From: Massilia alkalitolerans DSM 17462
GTDB taxonomy: Bacteria; Pseudomonadota; Gammaproteobacteria; Burkholderiales; Burkholderiaceae_D
Length of the DNA: 43,734 nucleotides
Assembly: GCF_000427785.1 (NCBI RefSeq)
Contig: NZ_ATYR01000040.1
Coordinates: 1 to 43,734, forward strand
Direction of reading: 5' to 3'
Numbering within the stretch: the stretch's first letter is position 1; the number at the start of each line of letters is the position of its first letter. The notes beneath the pieces are model-generated. The model saw nothing but the letters and a program-made list of their open reading frames with translations, made no database searches and was not told the DNA's origin. Below, in pieces: positions 19,873-29,043 of the stretch. Position numbers and translations under genes: made by a program.

Positions 19873-21138
19873 TTACTTCAACCCGCGCCAGCCGATGTCG
19901 CGGCGGTACTGGGCGCCGTTGAAGTGAATCTTCTCCACCGTCTCGTAGGCCTGCTTCTGCGCCATCTTGACGCTGTCGCCCAGGCCGACCACGCACAGCA
20001 CGCGTCCGCCGCTGGTCTGCAGGCTGCCGCCCACCTGCTGGGTGCCGGCATGGAAGGTAACGCATTCCGGGGTTTCGGCCGGGATGCCGTCGATGACGTC
20101 GCCCTTGCGCGGGCTGTCAGGATAGCCGCTGGCGGCCATCACGACGCCCACCGCGGTGCGGCGGTCCCATTCCAGCTCGACCGCATCGAGGGTGCCGTTG
20201 CAGGCGTGGTCCAGCACGGTGGCGAAATCGCTCTTCAGGCGCGCCATGATCGGCTGCGTTTCCGGGTCGCCCATGCGGCAGTTGAATTCCAGTGTGCGCG
20301 GGTTGCCTTCGGCGTCGATCATCAGGCCGGCGTACAGGAAGCCGGTGAAGACGATGCCATCCCTGGCCATGCCCTGGATGGTCGGGTTGATGATCTCGCG
20401 CATCACGCGCGCGTGCATCGACGGGGTCACGATCGGAGCAGGGGAATAGGCGCCCATGCCGCCGGTGTTCGGGCCTTCGTCGGCGTCCTTCAGGCGCTTG
20501 TGGTCCTGGCTGGTCGCCAGCGGCAGCACGTTCTTGCCGTCGCACATGACGATGAAGCTGGCTTCCTCGCCGGCCAGGAATTCCTCGATCACGATGCGGG
20601 CGCCGGCGTCGCCGAAGGCGTTATCGGACAGCATGTGGTCGACCGCGGCGTGCGCTTCGTCCAGGCTCATCGCCACCACCACGCCCTTGCCGGCCGCCAG
20701 GCCGTCGGCCTTGATGACGATCGGGGCGCCGTTGGCGTCGACGTAGGCGTGCGCCTGCGCCGCATCCGAGAAGCTCTGGTATTTCGCAGTCGGGATGCCG
20801 TGGCGCTGCATGAAGGCCTTGGCGAAGTCCTTCGAGCTTTCCAGCTGCGCCGCTTCTTTCGTCGGTCCGAAGATCTTCAGGCCGCGGGTGCGGAACAGGT
20901 TGACGATGCCGGCGGCAAGCGGCGCTTCCGGGCCGACCAGGGTCAGGGCGACGCCTTCGGCCACGACGAAGTCGGCGAGAAGCGCGGGATCGGTGATCTC
21001 GACGTTGACCAGGCGTGCGTCGAGGGCGGTGCCGCCGTTGCCCGGGGCGACGAAGACGGTCTGGATACGCTCCGATTGGGCCAGTTTCCAGGACAGGGCG
21101 TGTTCACGGCCGCCAGAGCCGACTACGAGGATTTTCAT
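19873..21138 (-). CDS. purD: Phosphoribosylamine-glycine ligase
   Basis: Second step of purine synthesis: joins glycine to 5-phosphoribosylamine with ATP. At 421 residues it has full normal length. Start MKILVVGSGGREHALSWKL, ATP-grasp segments (KADGLAAGKGVVVA) and the signature FNCRMGDPETQ are present. It lies on the minus strand about 80 bp after yebC and is followed by a REP-like repeat. Confidence 0.97.
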   Translation of the reverse strand: MKILVVGSGGREHALSWKLAQSERIQTVFVAPGNGGTALDARLVNVEITDPALLADFVVAEGVALTLVGPEAPLAAGIVNLFRTRGLKIFGPTKEAAQLESSKDFAKAFMQRHGIPTAKYQSFSDAAQAHAYVDANGAPIVIKADGLAAGKGVVVAMSLDEAHAAVDHMLSDNAFGDAGARIVIEEFLAGEEASFIVMCDGKNVLPLATSQDHKRLKDADEGPNTGGMGAYSPAPIVTPSMHARVMREIINPTIQGMARDGIVFTGFLYAGLMIDAEGNPRTLEFNCRMGDPETQPIMARLKSDFATVLDHACNGTLDAVELEWDRRTAVGVVMAASGYPDSPRKGDVIDGIPAETPECVTFHAGTQQVGGSLQTSGGRVLCVVGLGDSVKMAQKQAYETVEKIHFNGAQYRRDIGWRGLK

Positions 21139-21217
21139 ACGGGCGCGTTCCTACTTGGTTGCTACGGGGGATCCGGCTGGCGTGCCAGCCGGTTTTCAAC
21201 AGCTTACAGGCTGCTGC

Positions 21218-21943
21218 TTACTCGTCGATGACAGCGTTGGTGTAGACATCCTGGACGTCGTCCAGGTTTTCCAGCGCGTCGAGGATCTTCTGCATCTTGA
21301 CGGCGTCTTCGCCGGTCAGCACGGTCTCGTTGTCCGGCTTCATGATGACTTCCGAGACCTCGGCCTTGAAGCCGGCCTTTTCCAGCGCTTCCTTCACGCC
21401 GGCGTAGGCGAACGGGTCGCACAGCACTTCGAAGCCGCCTTCCTCGTCCTGCACCACGTCGTCGGCGCCGGCTTCGAGTGCGGCTTCCATCAGCCCGTCC
21501 TCGTTCACACCCGGCGCGAACTGGAACTGGCCGACGTGCTTGAACATGAAGGCCACCGAACCCTCGGTGCCCATGTTGCCGCCGTACTTGTTGAAGGCGT
21601 GGCGCACTTCGGCCACGGTACGCACGCGGTTGTCCGTCAGGCAGTCGACGATGATCGCGGCGCCGCCGATGCCGTAGCCTTCGTAGCGGATCTCTTCGTA
21701 GTTGACGCCTTCGAGTTCGCCGGCGCCGCGCTGGATCGCGCGCGTGACGTTATCCTTCGGCATGTTGGCGTCGGCCGCCTTCTCGACCGCCAGGCGCAGG
21801 CGCGGGTTCGAGTTGACGTCGCTGCCGCCCATGCGCGCGGCCACGGTGATCTCCTTGATCAGGCGCGTCCAGATCTTGCCGCGCTTGGCGTCGGTAGCGG
21901 CTTTCTTATGCTTGATGTTGGCCCATTTGCTGTGTCCAGCCAT
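21218..21943 (-). CDS. yebC: YebC/PmpR-family DNA-binding regulatory or ribosome-rescue protein
   Basis: The 241-residue protein has the family N-terminus MAGHSKWANIKHKKAATDAKRG and the GYGIGGAAIIVDCLTDN block. YebC/PmpR proteins were described as transcription regulators; some family members have since been linked to translation of stalling sequences, so the role here is left open. ATG 21943 matches the family start; an in-frame TTG six bases upstream is unlikely. First gene of the yebC-purD pair. Confidence 0.95.
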   Translation of the reverse strand: MAGHSKWANIKHKKAATDAKRGKIWTRLIKEITVAARMGGSDVNSNPRLRLAVEKAADANMPKDNVTRAIQRGAGELEGVNYEEIRYEGYGIGGAAIIVDCLTDNRVRTVAEVRHAFNKYGGNMGTEGSVAFMFKHVGQFQFAPGVNEDGLMEAALEAGADDVVQDEEGGFEVLCDPFAYAGVKEALEKAGFKAEVSEVIMKPDNETVLTGEDAVKMQKILDALENLDDVQDVYTNAVIDE

Positions 21944-22054
21944 TTCCAAAGTTCCTTAGACGGTATGGAACCTGCGGGGTTCCTGTATGCAAGAGTGGCC
22001 GACATTTTAGCATAGGCCCCCCTTGCAAAATCGCCCAGGCTGGTGAGCAAACTG

Positions 22055-22825
22055 TCATGGAAACAACAGCCAGGTGCCTCCGGCCACCATCGCCGCCCCG
22101 GCCACGCAGCCGGCCAGCGGGCCTTCCTCGAGCCGCAGTTCGGCCAGCACCAGCAGCCCTGCCGCCGCGACCAGGGCGGGATTGCCCGGACCGCCGCCCA
22201 GCAGCAGGAGAACCAGCAGCCAGCAGCAGCCGAGGCAGGTGCGTCCGTGCTCCGCGCCCTGCCACAGCGCGCCCAGGGCGCCGCCGCGCCAGTCAACCAG
22301 CACGCCCGCCAGCGGCACCCGGCAGTGCTGCAGGCAGGCGTGCTTGGCGGGGGTCCACTGCCAGGCCCCGGCGGCGACCAGCGCCAGGCCCAGGGCCGGC
22401 TGGGGCGCCGCCAGCGCGGCGTCGAGCAGGCCGGCGTCGTGCAGGGCCCAATGCAGCAGGGTGAGCAGGGCCGCGAAACCGGTCCAGGCCAGCAGGCAGC
22501 CGGTCGCGAACAGGGCGGTTGCCAGGCGCGGCCAGCGCACGCCTGCGCGGCGGCGCGCGACGCGCAGGTAGACGAACAGCGCGCCCGCCGCGGCCGGCAG
22601 CATCAGGGCCACGCACAGGCCGGCCCACATCGCGAACAGCAGCATCAGTTCGGTGGCGCGCAGCGGCGCCGGCGGGGGCCGGTCGGGGGCGCCGGCCAGG
22701 GAAAGGGGCAGCGCCCCGCCCTGGAAGACGAACGGGGCGAGGCTGGCGCAGGCGAGCAGGACCATCCAGGCCAGGCCCAGCGCGACCGGCCGCCCGAGGC
22801 GTTCATCGATGCCGGACAGGCTCAT
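22055..22825 (-). CDS. DUF2182 integral membrane metal-binding protein
   Basis: Predicted inner-membrane protein of 256 residues with about six hydrophobic segments. Family marks are WAGLCVALMLPAA in the second helix, the WTPAKHACLQHCRVP cysteine block and the GRTCLGCCWLLV cysteine cluster near residue 200; the conserved Cys, His and Met residues suggest metal binding, possibly copper. Family members often sit beside a DUF1326 protein, but none is seen here. The ATG at 22825 has GGGAG before it and overlaps the stop of a small upstream frame as ATGA. Confidence 0.82.
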   Translation of the reverse strand: MSLSGIDERLGRPVALGLAWMVLLACASLAPFVFQGGALPLSLAGAPDRPPPAPLRATELMLLFAMWAGLCVALMLPAAAGALFVYLRVARRRAGVRWPRLATALFATGCLLAWTGFAALLTLLHWALHDAGLLDAALAAPQPALGLALVAAGAWQWTPAKHACLQHCRVPLAGVLVDWRGGALGALWQGAEHGRTCLGCCWLLVLLLLGGGPGNPALVAAAGLLVLAELRLEEGPLAGCVAGAAMVAGGTWLLFP

Positions 22826-22920
22826 TGGCGGCTCCCGCGGTGGGCGGGCAGGGCGGCTGCGTGCACGAAGCTTGCGTCCGCCCGGTGCCGGCCCGCGCGA
22901 TGGTTTGACGAGTTCGTCAT
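22822..22920 (-). CDS. Small His-rich upstream ORF (32 aa), translationally coupled to DUF2182
   Basis: ATG at 22920 is preceded by a good ribosome-binding site (AGGAGAG, about five bases away), better than that of the following gene. The 32-residue product MTNSSNHRAGRHRADASF... carries five histidines and no hydrophobic segment, and its stop overlaps the DUF2182 start by four bases. It may be a metal-sensing leader peptide, a small partner protein, or simply a device for translational coupling. No family is recognised. Confidence 0.45.
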   Translation of the reverse strand: MTNSSNHRAGRHRADASFVHAAALPAHRGSRQ

Positions 22921-23038
22921 TCGGTCTCTCCTCGATATGGTTGATGTGCGCTGTTCGACAGCGCCGCACCGGCCGCGTTCTGGGGCGCCGTCCGGCCCGC
23001 CTCCAGCGAGCCCGGCCGAAGCCTCGTACAATCGTCGG

Positions 23039-23959
23039 ATGAACGAAAGCATCCCCGCCAACCCTGCTGCTCCTTTACCACGCGCCGCCCTCGTCGCCGG
23101 CCTGTCGATCGCCGTCGCAGGCGCCGTCCTGTTTTCCACGAAAGCCATCGTGGCCAAACTGCTGTATCGCTACCACATCGATGCAGTTACTTTGATCGCG
23201 TTCAGAATGCTGTTCTCGCTTCCGGTGTTTGCCGCCGTTGCGCTCTGGAAGATGCGGACCCAGCCGCCGCTGTCGAAGCAGGACCGCTGGCGCATCGTCG
23301 TGCTGGGCCTGCTCGGCTACTACCTGTCGAGCTACCTCGACTTCCTCGGCCTGCAGCACATCTCGGTGGGGCTCGAGCGGCTGATCCTGTTCCTGACCCC
23401 GACCTTCGTGCTGCTGGCGAACGTGATGATCTTCAAGCGGCGCGTCAAGGGAGCGGAATGGGCGGCGCTGGGACTGGCCTATTGCGGCATCGTGCTGGTG
23501 TTCGTGCACGACCTGGCCGGCGGTTCGGGCAGCACCATCCTGGGTTCGCTGCTGGTGCTGGGCTCGGCGATCTCGTATGCCGTCTACCTGCTCGGCACCG
23601 GCGAGATGGTCAGACGCATCGGCTCGCTGCGCCTGGTGGCCTACGCGATGTGCGTGTCGAGCGCGGCCTGCATCGCCCAGTTCTTCCTGCTGCGCCCGGC
23701 GAGCATGCTGGTGCAGCCGGCCGAGGTTTACTGGCTCTCGCTGGTGAATGGGGTATTCTGTACGATCTTCCCCGTGTTCATGACCATGGCCGCGGTCCAG
23801 CGCATCGGCGCCGCGACCGCCTCGCAGGCCGGGATGATCGGTCCGGTATCGACGCTGTTCCTCGGCGCGCTGATCCTCGGCGAGCCGGTAACAGGCGTGC
23901 AGCTGGCCGGCACCGGTCTCGTGCTGGTGGGGATCTATTCTCTCTCGCTGAAAAAATGA
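23039..23959 (+). CDS. EamA/DMT-superfamily transporter
   Basis: Drug/metabolite-type inner-membrane transporter of 306 residues with the ten helices and two internal EamA repeats usual in the family (the first from AGAVLFSTKAIVAKLLYRY, the second from GSLLVLGSAISYAVYLLGTGEMV, ending LGEPVTGVQLAGTGLVLVG). The substrate is unknown; relatives export amino acids or metabolites. The stop overlaps mgsA by four bases, so the two are coupled. Divergent from the DUF2182 gene. Confidence 0.87.
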   Translation: MNESIPANPAAPLPRAALVAGLSIAVAGAVLFSTKAIVAKLLYRYHIDAVTLIAFRMLFSLPVFAAVALWKMRTQPPLSKQDRWRIVVLGLLGYYLSSYLDFLGLQHISVGLERLILFLTPTFVLLANVMIFKRRVKGAEWAALGLAYCGIVLVFVHDLAGGSGSTILGSLLVLGSAISYAVYLLGTGEMVRRIGSLRLVAYAMCVSSAACIAQFFLLRPASMLVQPAEVYWLSLVNGVFCTIFPVFMTMAAVQRIGAATASQAGMIGPVSTLFLGALILGEPVTGVQLAGTGLVLVGIYSLSLKK

Positions 23960-24354
23960 CGACAATGACCAAGCCACGCATTGCACTGATCGCGCACGAC
24001 AGGAAGAAGGACGACATGATCACCCTCGCCAGGGAGTACCTTGACTTCCTCAAGGGCTGCTCGCTCTCGGCCACCGGCACCACCGGCGGGCGCCTGGCCA
24101 ACGAGCTCGGACTCACGGTCGAGCGCAAGCATTCCGGCCCGGTCGGCGGCGACCTGCAGATCGGCGCCCAGCTGGTGCAGGGCGAGATCGACTGCGTGAT
24201 CTTCCTGCGCGACCCGATGACGCCGCAGCCGCACGAACCCGACATCAACGCCCTGGTACGCGCCTGCGACGTGCACAACATCGCCTGCGCCACCAACGTC
24301 TCGACGGCGCGCCTGGTGCTGTCGCAACTGCTGCGCGCCCGCGCGCACGCCTGA
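23956..24354 (+). CDS. mgsA: Methylglyoxal synthase
   Basis: Converts dihydroxyacetone phosphate to methylglyoxal and phosphate, a bypass used when sugar phosphates build up. The 132-residue protein has the family signature KPRIALIAHDRKKDDM, the phosphate-binding ATGTTGGRL loop, and the catalytic-aspartate segment GPVGGDLQIG. ATG 23956 overlaps the transporter stop; ATG 23965 is an alternative. Grouping with a quinone reductase may help to handle reactive carbonyls (inference). Confidence 0.95.
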   Translation: MTTMTKPRIALIAHDRKKDDMITLAREYLDFLKGCSLSATGTTGGRLANELGLTVERKHSGPVGGDLQIGAQLVQGEIDCVIFLRDPMTPQPHEPDINALVRACDVHNIACATNVSTARLVLSQLLRARAHA

Positions 24355-24376
24355 GGAGCCGCATCTGGAGAATCCC

Positions 24377-25354
24377 ATGCTGGTCAAAGCCATCCGCATC
24401 GCCGCCACTGGCGGACCCGAAGTGCTCGAGTACGTGGACGTCGACGTCGGCGAGTCCGGGCCGGGCGAGGCGCGCGTGCGCCACCACGCCATCGGCCTGA
24501 ACTACATCGATACCTATTACCGCAGCGGCCTGTACAAGATGGCCCTGCCGTCCGGCCTGGGCCAGGAAGGCGCCGGCGTGGTCGAGGCGGTGGGCGAGGG
24601 CGTCACCCACATTCAGCCGGGCGACCGTGTCGCCTATGCCGGCGGCCCGGCAGGCGCCTACAGCGAGGCGCGCGTCATGCCGGCCAACATGCTGGTGCGC
24701 CTGCCGGATGCGATTTCCTTCGAGACTGGCGCCGCCATGATGCTGCAGGGCCTGACGGTGCAATACCTGTTCCGCCAGACCTACCAGCTGCAGCCCGGCC
24801 AGACCATCCTGTTCCATGCGGCGGCGGGCGGCGTCGGGCTGATCGCCTGCCAGTGGGCGAAGGCGCTTGGCGTGAAGCTGATCGGCACCGTCGGCTCCGA
24901 GGAAAAGGCGGAACTGGCGCGCGCCCACGGGGCGGCCCACGTCATCAACTACAACACCGAGGACGTGGTGCAGCGCGTGCTGGAGATTACCGATGGCGCC
25001 AGGGTGCCGGTGGTCTACGACTCGGTCGGCAAGGACACCTTCATCCGTTCGCTCGACTGCCTGCAGCCGCGCGGCCTGATGGTCAGCTTCGGCAACGCCT
25101 CGGGTGCGGTGCCGCCCTTCGCGCTTTCCGAGCTGGCCTCGCGCGGCTCGCTCTACATCACGCGTCCGACGCTATTTGCCTATGCCGCCACCCGGCCCGC
25201 GCTCGAGGCGATGGCGGCGGAATTGTTCGAGATGGTGGAAAGCGGGAAGATCAGAATCGAGGTCAAGCAGCGCTTCATGCTGGCAGATGCAGCCGAGGCG
25301 CACCGGGCGCTGGAAGGGCGCCGCACGACCGGCTCGACGGTGCTGCTGCCATGA
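24377..25354 (+). CDS. qorA: NADPH:quinone reductase (zeta-crystallin/QOR type)
   Basis: Zinc-free medium-chain dehydrogenase of 325 residues that reduces quinones with NADPH. Family marks are the GLNYIDTYYRSGLY substrate region, GQEGAGVVEAVG and the NADPH-binding AAAGGVGLIACQWAK. GGAG precedes the ATG by about six bases. It follows mgsA by 22 bp and its stop overlaps the next small gene by four bases. Confidence 0.92.
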   Translation: MLVKAIRIAATGGPEVLEYVDVDVGESGPGEARVRHHAIGLNYIDTYYRSGLYKMALPSGLGQEGAGVVEAVGEGVTHIQPGDRVAYAGGPAGAYSEARVMPANMLVRLPDAISFETGAAMMLQGLTVQYLFRQTYQLQPGQTILFHAAAGGVGLIACQWAKALGVKLIGTVGSEEKAELARAHGAAHVINYNTEDVVQRVLEITDGARVPVVYDSVGKDTFIRSLDCLQPRGLMVSFGNASGAVPPFALSELASRGSLYITRPTLFAYAATRPALEAMAAELFEMVESGKIRIEVKQRFMLADAAEAHRALEGRRTTGSTVLLP

Positions 25355-25473
25355 GGGACACGGACAAGGAAGAAAGCGGCGCGCCGAAGTTCGGGCGCCT
25401 GTTGATCGTGCTGGCGTTCGCGCTGCTGCTGGTCGTGGCGCTCACCTTCGGTTCGGAAGCCTACTTCTCGTAG
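25351..25473 (+). CDS. Small single-pass membrane protein (40 aa)
   Basis: Starts with ATG overlapping the quinone-reductase stop (ATGA) and encodes a charged N-terminus (MRDTDKEESGAPKFGR) followed by one hydrophobic helix (LLIVLAFALLLVVALTFG) and the end SEAYFS. The coupling and clean helix argue for a real gene. It probably sits in the inner membrane with the N-terminus inside; function unknown. A hairpin follows at once. Confidence 0.65.
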   Translation: MRDTDKEESGAPKFGRLLIVLAFALLLVVALTFGSEAYFS

Positions 25474-25498
25474 GGGTGGACGGCAGAGTCGTCCACCC
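25474..25498. terminator. Hairpin between convergent genes
   Basis: GGGTGGACG (25474-25482), a seven-base loop, and CGTCCACCC (25490-25498) lie between the stop of the small membrane protein and the end of the convergent lipoprotein gene. It can serve both strands. Its GTGGACG arms match the hairpin at 4689-4713, so this may be a lineage-specific terminator or repeat type. Confidence 0.6.
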
Positions 25499-25507
25499 TA
25501 TGGTTTG

Positions 25508-26173
25508 CTAGCCGTTCTGCTGCTTCAGTTCCACCCTGCGCGCCACGCCCGACGGTCCCGGGAAGCCTTCAAAGGCGCTCTGCACCAGTGCCGGCATCAG
25601 CGCCGGCGTCGACAGCTCGCGGCTCATGTTGTGCACGGTGACGTCGAACAGGCGCTTGCCGTCGCTGGCCGACTTGATCCCGACCTGCAGTTCGCGGCGG
25701 TAGCGGTGCTCGATCGAGACCTGGTAGGCCGGGCTCCAGAACGGATCGTAGAACGGGCTGCTGTAGAAACCGCCCCAGTACGGACGGTGCAGGCCGCGGT
25801 AGCCGAAGCGCCGCGCCGGATGGTAGTAGGGGCGGTAGAACGGCGAGGCGAACGGGTGGGCGAAGGGCGTGATCGGCTCGACCACGCGCACCGGCACTTC
25901 GGTGGTGGTGAAGCGCATCGATACCGTCAGCGCCGGCTTGCCGCCTGCGGCATCGCGGAAGCCCAGGCGCGCCAGCTGGCCGCGCACCAGGTCCTGGTAG
26001 GCGCGGTATTCCAGCGTGTCGTCGGCTGCCGGCGGCGCTTCGAACACGTAGCTCTTGTCCTCGATCTGCGCCGGCCACTGGTGAAAGGTGGTGACATCGC
26101 TGCGGATCGTGGTGGCGCACCCGGTCAGCAGCATCGTGAGCGCCGCTCCGGCGACGATCATCAGGCGTTTCAT
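25508..26173 (-). CDS. DUF4136 lipoprotein
   Basis: The 221-residue protein begins with a lipoprotein signal peptide (MKRLMIVAGAALTMLLTGC, lipid-modified Cys19) and should be anchored to the outer membrane or the periplasmic face. The rest fits DUF4136: TFHQWPAQIEDKSYVFE near the mature N-terminus, then YRAYQDLVRGQLARLGFR. An aromatic, proline- and arginine-rich stretch in the middle (HPFASPFYRPYYHP and on) is unusually Tyr/Phe rich. The function of DUF4136 is unknown. Confidence 0.85.
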   Translation of the reverse strand: MKRLMIVAGAALTMLLTGCATTIRSDVTTFHQWPAQIEDKSYVFEAPPAADDTLEYRAYQDLVRGQLARLGFRDAAGGKPALTVSMRFTTTEVPVRVVEPITPFAHPFASPFYRPYYHPARRFGYRGLHRPYWGGFYSSPFYDPFWSPAYQVSIEHRYRRELQVGIKSASDGKRLFDVTVHNMSRELSTPALMPALVQSAFEGFPGPSGVARRVELKQQNG

Positions 26174-26368
26174 TGCTTTCTCCCTCGTGAATACGGACTT
26201 TTCCTATGCTCTAGATTACCTTCTGTTCAGCAAGTCCGACAATTAATTTACACGCGGTTACGGCATGCACATTCTGATACACGGGAAACGTGGCGGGTGC
26301 GGCGAAATCTTGTTGGTAGAATAAGCACTTCAGTACGATCCACAACCCTTGCCTTTTGCGGACTTCCT

Positions 26369-29014
26369 ATGCGCACCGATACGCCCCAGACGATTTACCG
26401 GAGTGACTATACCCCGCCGAGCTACCTGGTGGAAACTGTTGAGCTTGGCTTCGACCTCGATCCTGCCCGTACCGTCGTCGCCAACCGCATGACGGTGCGC
26501 CGCAACCCCGACAGCGCCCAGCGCGAGATCGAACTCTACGGGGAGGACATCGAACTGGTGGCGCTGCGCCTGAACGGCCGGCAGCTGGAAGACCGCGACT
26601 ACGCGATCAACGGCAACCTGCTCACCATCCCGAACGCGCCCGAAGAAGCCACCCTCGAGATCGAGACCGTCTGCGTGCCGGAGCAGAACACCACGCTGAG
26701 CGGCCTGTACACCTCGAACGGCAACTTCTTCACCCAGTGCGAGGCCGAAGGCTTCCGCCGCATCACCTATTTCCCGGACCGCCCGGACGTGATGGCGAAG
26801 TACACGGTCATGCTGCGCGCCGACAAGGAACGCTATCCGGTGCTGCTCTCCAACGGCAACCTGCTGGAAGAAGGCGAGCTGGGCGACGGCCGCCACTACG
26901 CCAAGTGGGAAGACCCGTTCAAGAAGCCGTCCTACCTGTTCGCGCTGGTCGCCGCGCGCCTGGTCTGCCAGGAAGAGACCTTCCGCCTGGCCGACGGCCG
27001 CGACGCCCTGCTGCAGGTATGGGTCGAAGAGGGCAACCTCGACAAGACCGACTACGCGATGCAGTCGCTCAAGCACAGCATCCGCTGGGACGAGGAGCGC
27101 TACGGGCTGGAACTCGACCTCGACCGCTTCATGATCGTCGCCACCAGCGACTTCAACATGGGCGCGATGGAAAACAAGGGCCTGAACATCTTCAACACCA
27201 AGTTCGTGCTGGCCAACCCGCGCGTGGCCACCGACATCGACTTCCAGGGCATCGAGGCGGTGGTGGCGCACGAGTACTTCCACAACTGGACCGGCAACCG
27301 CGTCACCTGCCGCGACTGGTTCCAGCTTTCGCTCAAGGAAGGCCTGACGGTGTTCCGCGACCAGGAATTCACCGCCGACATGATCGGCACCGAGACCGGC
27401 CGCGCCGTCACCCGCATCGACCAGGTGCGTACCCTGCGCCAGGCCCAGTTCCCGGAGGACGCCGGACCGATGGCCCACCCGGTGCGCCCGGACTCTTTTG
27501 TCGAGATCAACAATTTTTATACCGTCACCGTGTATGAGAAGGGCGCCGAAGTGGTGCGCATGTACCAGACCCTGCTGGGCCGCGAAGGCTTCCGCAAGGG
27601 CATGGACCTGTACTTCCAGCGCCATGACGAGCAGGCCGTCACCTGCGACGACTTCCGCAAGGCGATGGCCGACGCCAATGGCCGCGACCTGACGCAGTTC
27701 GAGCGCTGGTACGACCAGGCCGGCACCCCGGTGCTGCGCTTCGAGGCGCGCTACGACGAAGGCGCGCAGACCTACGGCATCACGCTGTTCCAGTCCTGCC
27801 CGCCGACCCCGGGTCAGCCGGAGAAGCGTCCCTTCCACATCCCGGTGGCGGTCGGCCTGCTCGACCGCGAGGGCAATGACATGCCGCTGACGCTGGACGG
27901 CAAGGAGCTGGGCACCACCACCGTGCTCGAACTGACGGAAAACGAGCAGACCTTCGTGTTCACCGGTGTGAAAGAGCAGCCGACCCCTTCGGTCCTGCGC
28001 GACTTCTCGGCGCCGGTGATCCTGCAGCACGGCTACAGCGACAGCGAGCTGCTGCACCTGTTCAGCCACGACAGCGACCCGGTCAACCGCTGGGAAGCCG
28101 GACAGCGCCTGGCGATGGGCCGCCTGCTCAAGCTCACCGGCGAGGCGCCGGTGTCCAGCCGCCTGAGCCTGGACGACACCTTCATCGAGGCGATGCGCAA
28201 GATGCTGCTTGATGAGTCGCTCGACCCGGCCTTCCGCGAGCAGGCGCTGCTGCTGCCGACCGAAACCATGATCGCCGAGCAGCTCGATACCGTCGATCCG
28301 CTGGCCGTGCACATGGCGCGCCAGTTCATGCGCGCCAACATCGGCGCACGCCTGCGGGACGAACTGCTGGCCCAGTACGAGGCCAACCAGACCCCCGGCC
28401 CCTACAGCCCGGATGCGCAGTCCGCCGGCAAGCGCGCCCTCAAGAACCTGGCGCTGTCCTACCTGAACGCGGCGCCGGACGACGAGACCATCGCGGTGGC
28501 CCTGCGCCAGTGCCAGGGCGCCGACAACATGACCGACCGGGCCGCCGCCCTCGGCGCCCTGATCCATGCCCGGGCGCCGCAAGCGGAAGCCGAGCTGGCG
28601 CGCTTCTACGACGAGTTCCAGGGCGAGGCCCTGGTGGTCGACAAGTGGTTCGCCATGCAAGCCGCGGCGCCGACCACCGACATCGCCAAGGTGCGCGAGC
28701 TGATGCGCCACCCGGCCTTCAACCTGCGCAACCCGAACCGCGCGCGCAGCCTGGTCGCGACCTATTGCATGAACAACCCGGTCGAGTTCCACGCCCCGAA
28801 CGGCAGCGGCTACCTGTTCTGGGCCGAGCACGTGACCTTGCTCGACGCCCTCAACCCCCAGGTCGCCGCCCGCCTGGCGCGCGCCATGGACCGCTGGCGC
28901 CGCTATACGCCGGCACTGCAGCAGCACATGAAGACCGCGCTGCAGCAGGTGGCGGGGCAGCAGCGGCTGTCGAACGATGTGCGCGAGATCGTCACCAAAG
29001 CGCTCGCTAATTAA
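26369..29014 (+). CDS. pepN: Aminopeptidase N (M1 zinc metallopeptidase)
   Basis: Cytoplasmic M1 aminopeptidase of 881 residues, full length for proteobacterial PepN. The substrate-anchoring GAMEN motif is near residue 265 (MGAMENKGLNIF) and the zinc site HEYFHNW with the downstream glutamate (KEGLTVFRDQEF) near 300-322. The long helical C-terminal domain is complete. The ATG at 26369 gives the family start MRTDTPQTIYRSDY; the frame is open further upstream but without family sequence. It is followed 29 bp later by fbp. Confidence 0.95.
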   Translation: MRTDTPQTIYRSDYTPPSYLVETVELGFDLDPARTVVANRMTVRRNPDSAQREIELYGEDIELVALRLNGRQLEDRDYAINGNLLTIPNAPEEATLEIETVCVPEQNTTLSGLYTSNGNFFTQCEAEGFRRITYFPDRPDVMAKYTVMLRADKERYPVLLSNGNLLEEGELGDGRHYAKWEDPFKKPSYLFALVAARLVCQEETFRLADGRDALLQVWVEEGNLDKTDYAMQSLKHSIRWDEERYGLELDLDRFMIVATSDFNMGAMENKGLNIFNTKFVLANPRVATDIDFQGIEAVVAHEYFHNWTGNRVTCRDWFQLSLKEGLTVFRDQEFTADMIGTETGRAVTRIDQVRTLRQAQFPEDAGPMAHPVRPDSFVEINNFYTVTVYEKGAEVVRMYQTLLGREGFRKGMDLYFQRHDEQAVTCDDFRKAMADANGRDLTQFERWYDQAGTPVLRFEARYDEGAQTYGITLFQSCPPTPGQPEKRPFHIPVAVGLLDREGNDMPLTLDGKELGTTTVLELTENEQTFVFTGVKEQPTPSVLRDFSAPVILQHGYSDSELLHLFSHDSDPVNRWEAGQRLAMGRLLKLTGEAPVSSRLSLDDTFIEAMRKMLLDESLDPAFREQALLLPTETMIAEQLDTVDPLAVHMARQFMRANIGARLRDELLAQYEANQTPGPYSPDAQSAGKRALKNLALSYLNAAPDDETIAVALRQCQGADNMTDRAAALGALIHARAPQAEAELARFYDEFQGEALVVDKWFAMQAAAPTTDIAKVRELMRHPAFNLRNPNRARSLVATYCMNNPVEFHAPNGSGYLFWAEHVTLLDALNPQVAARLARAMDRWRRYTPALQQHMKTALQQVAGQQRLSNDVREIVTKALAN

Positions 29015-29043
29015 AAGAATTTAAACCAAACCAAAGGAAGTCC

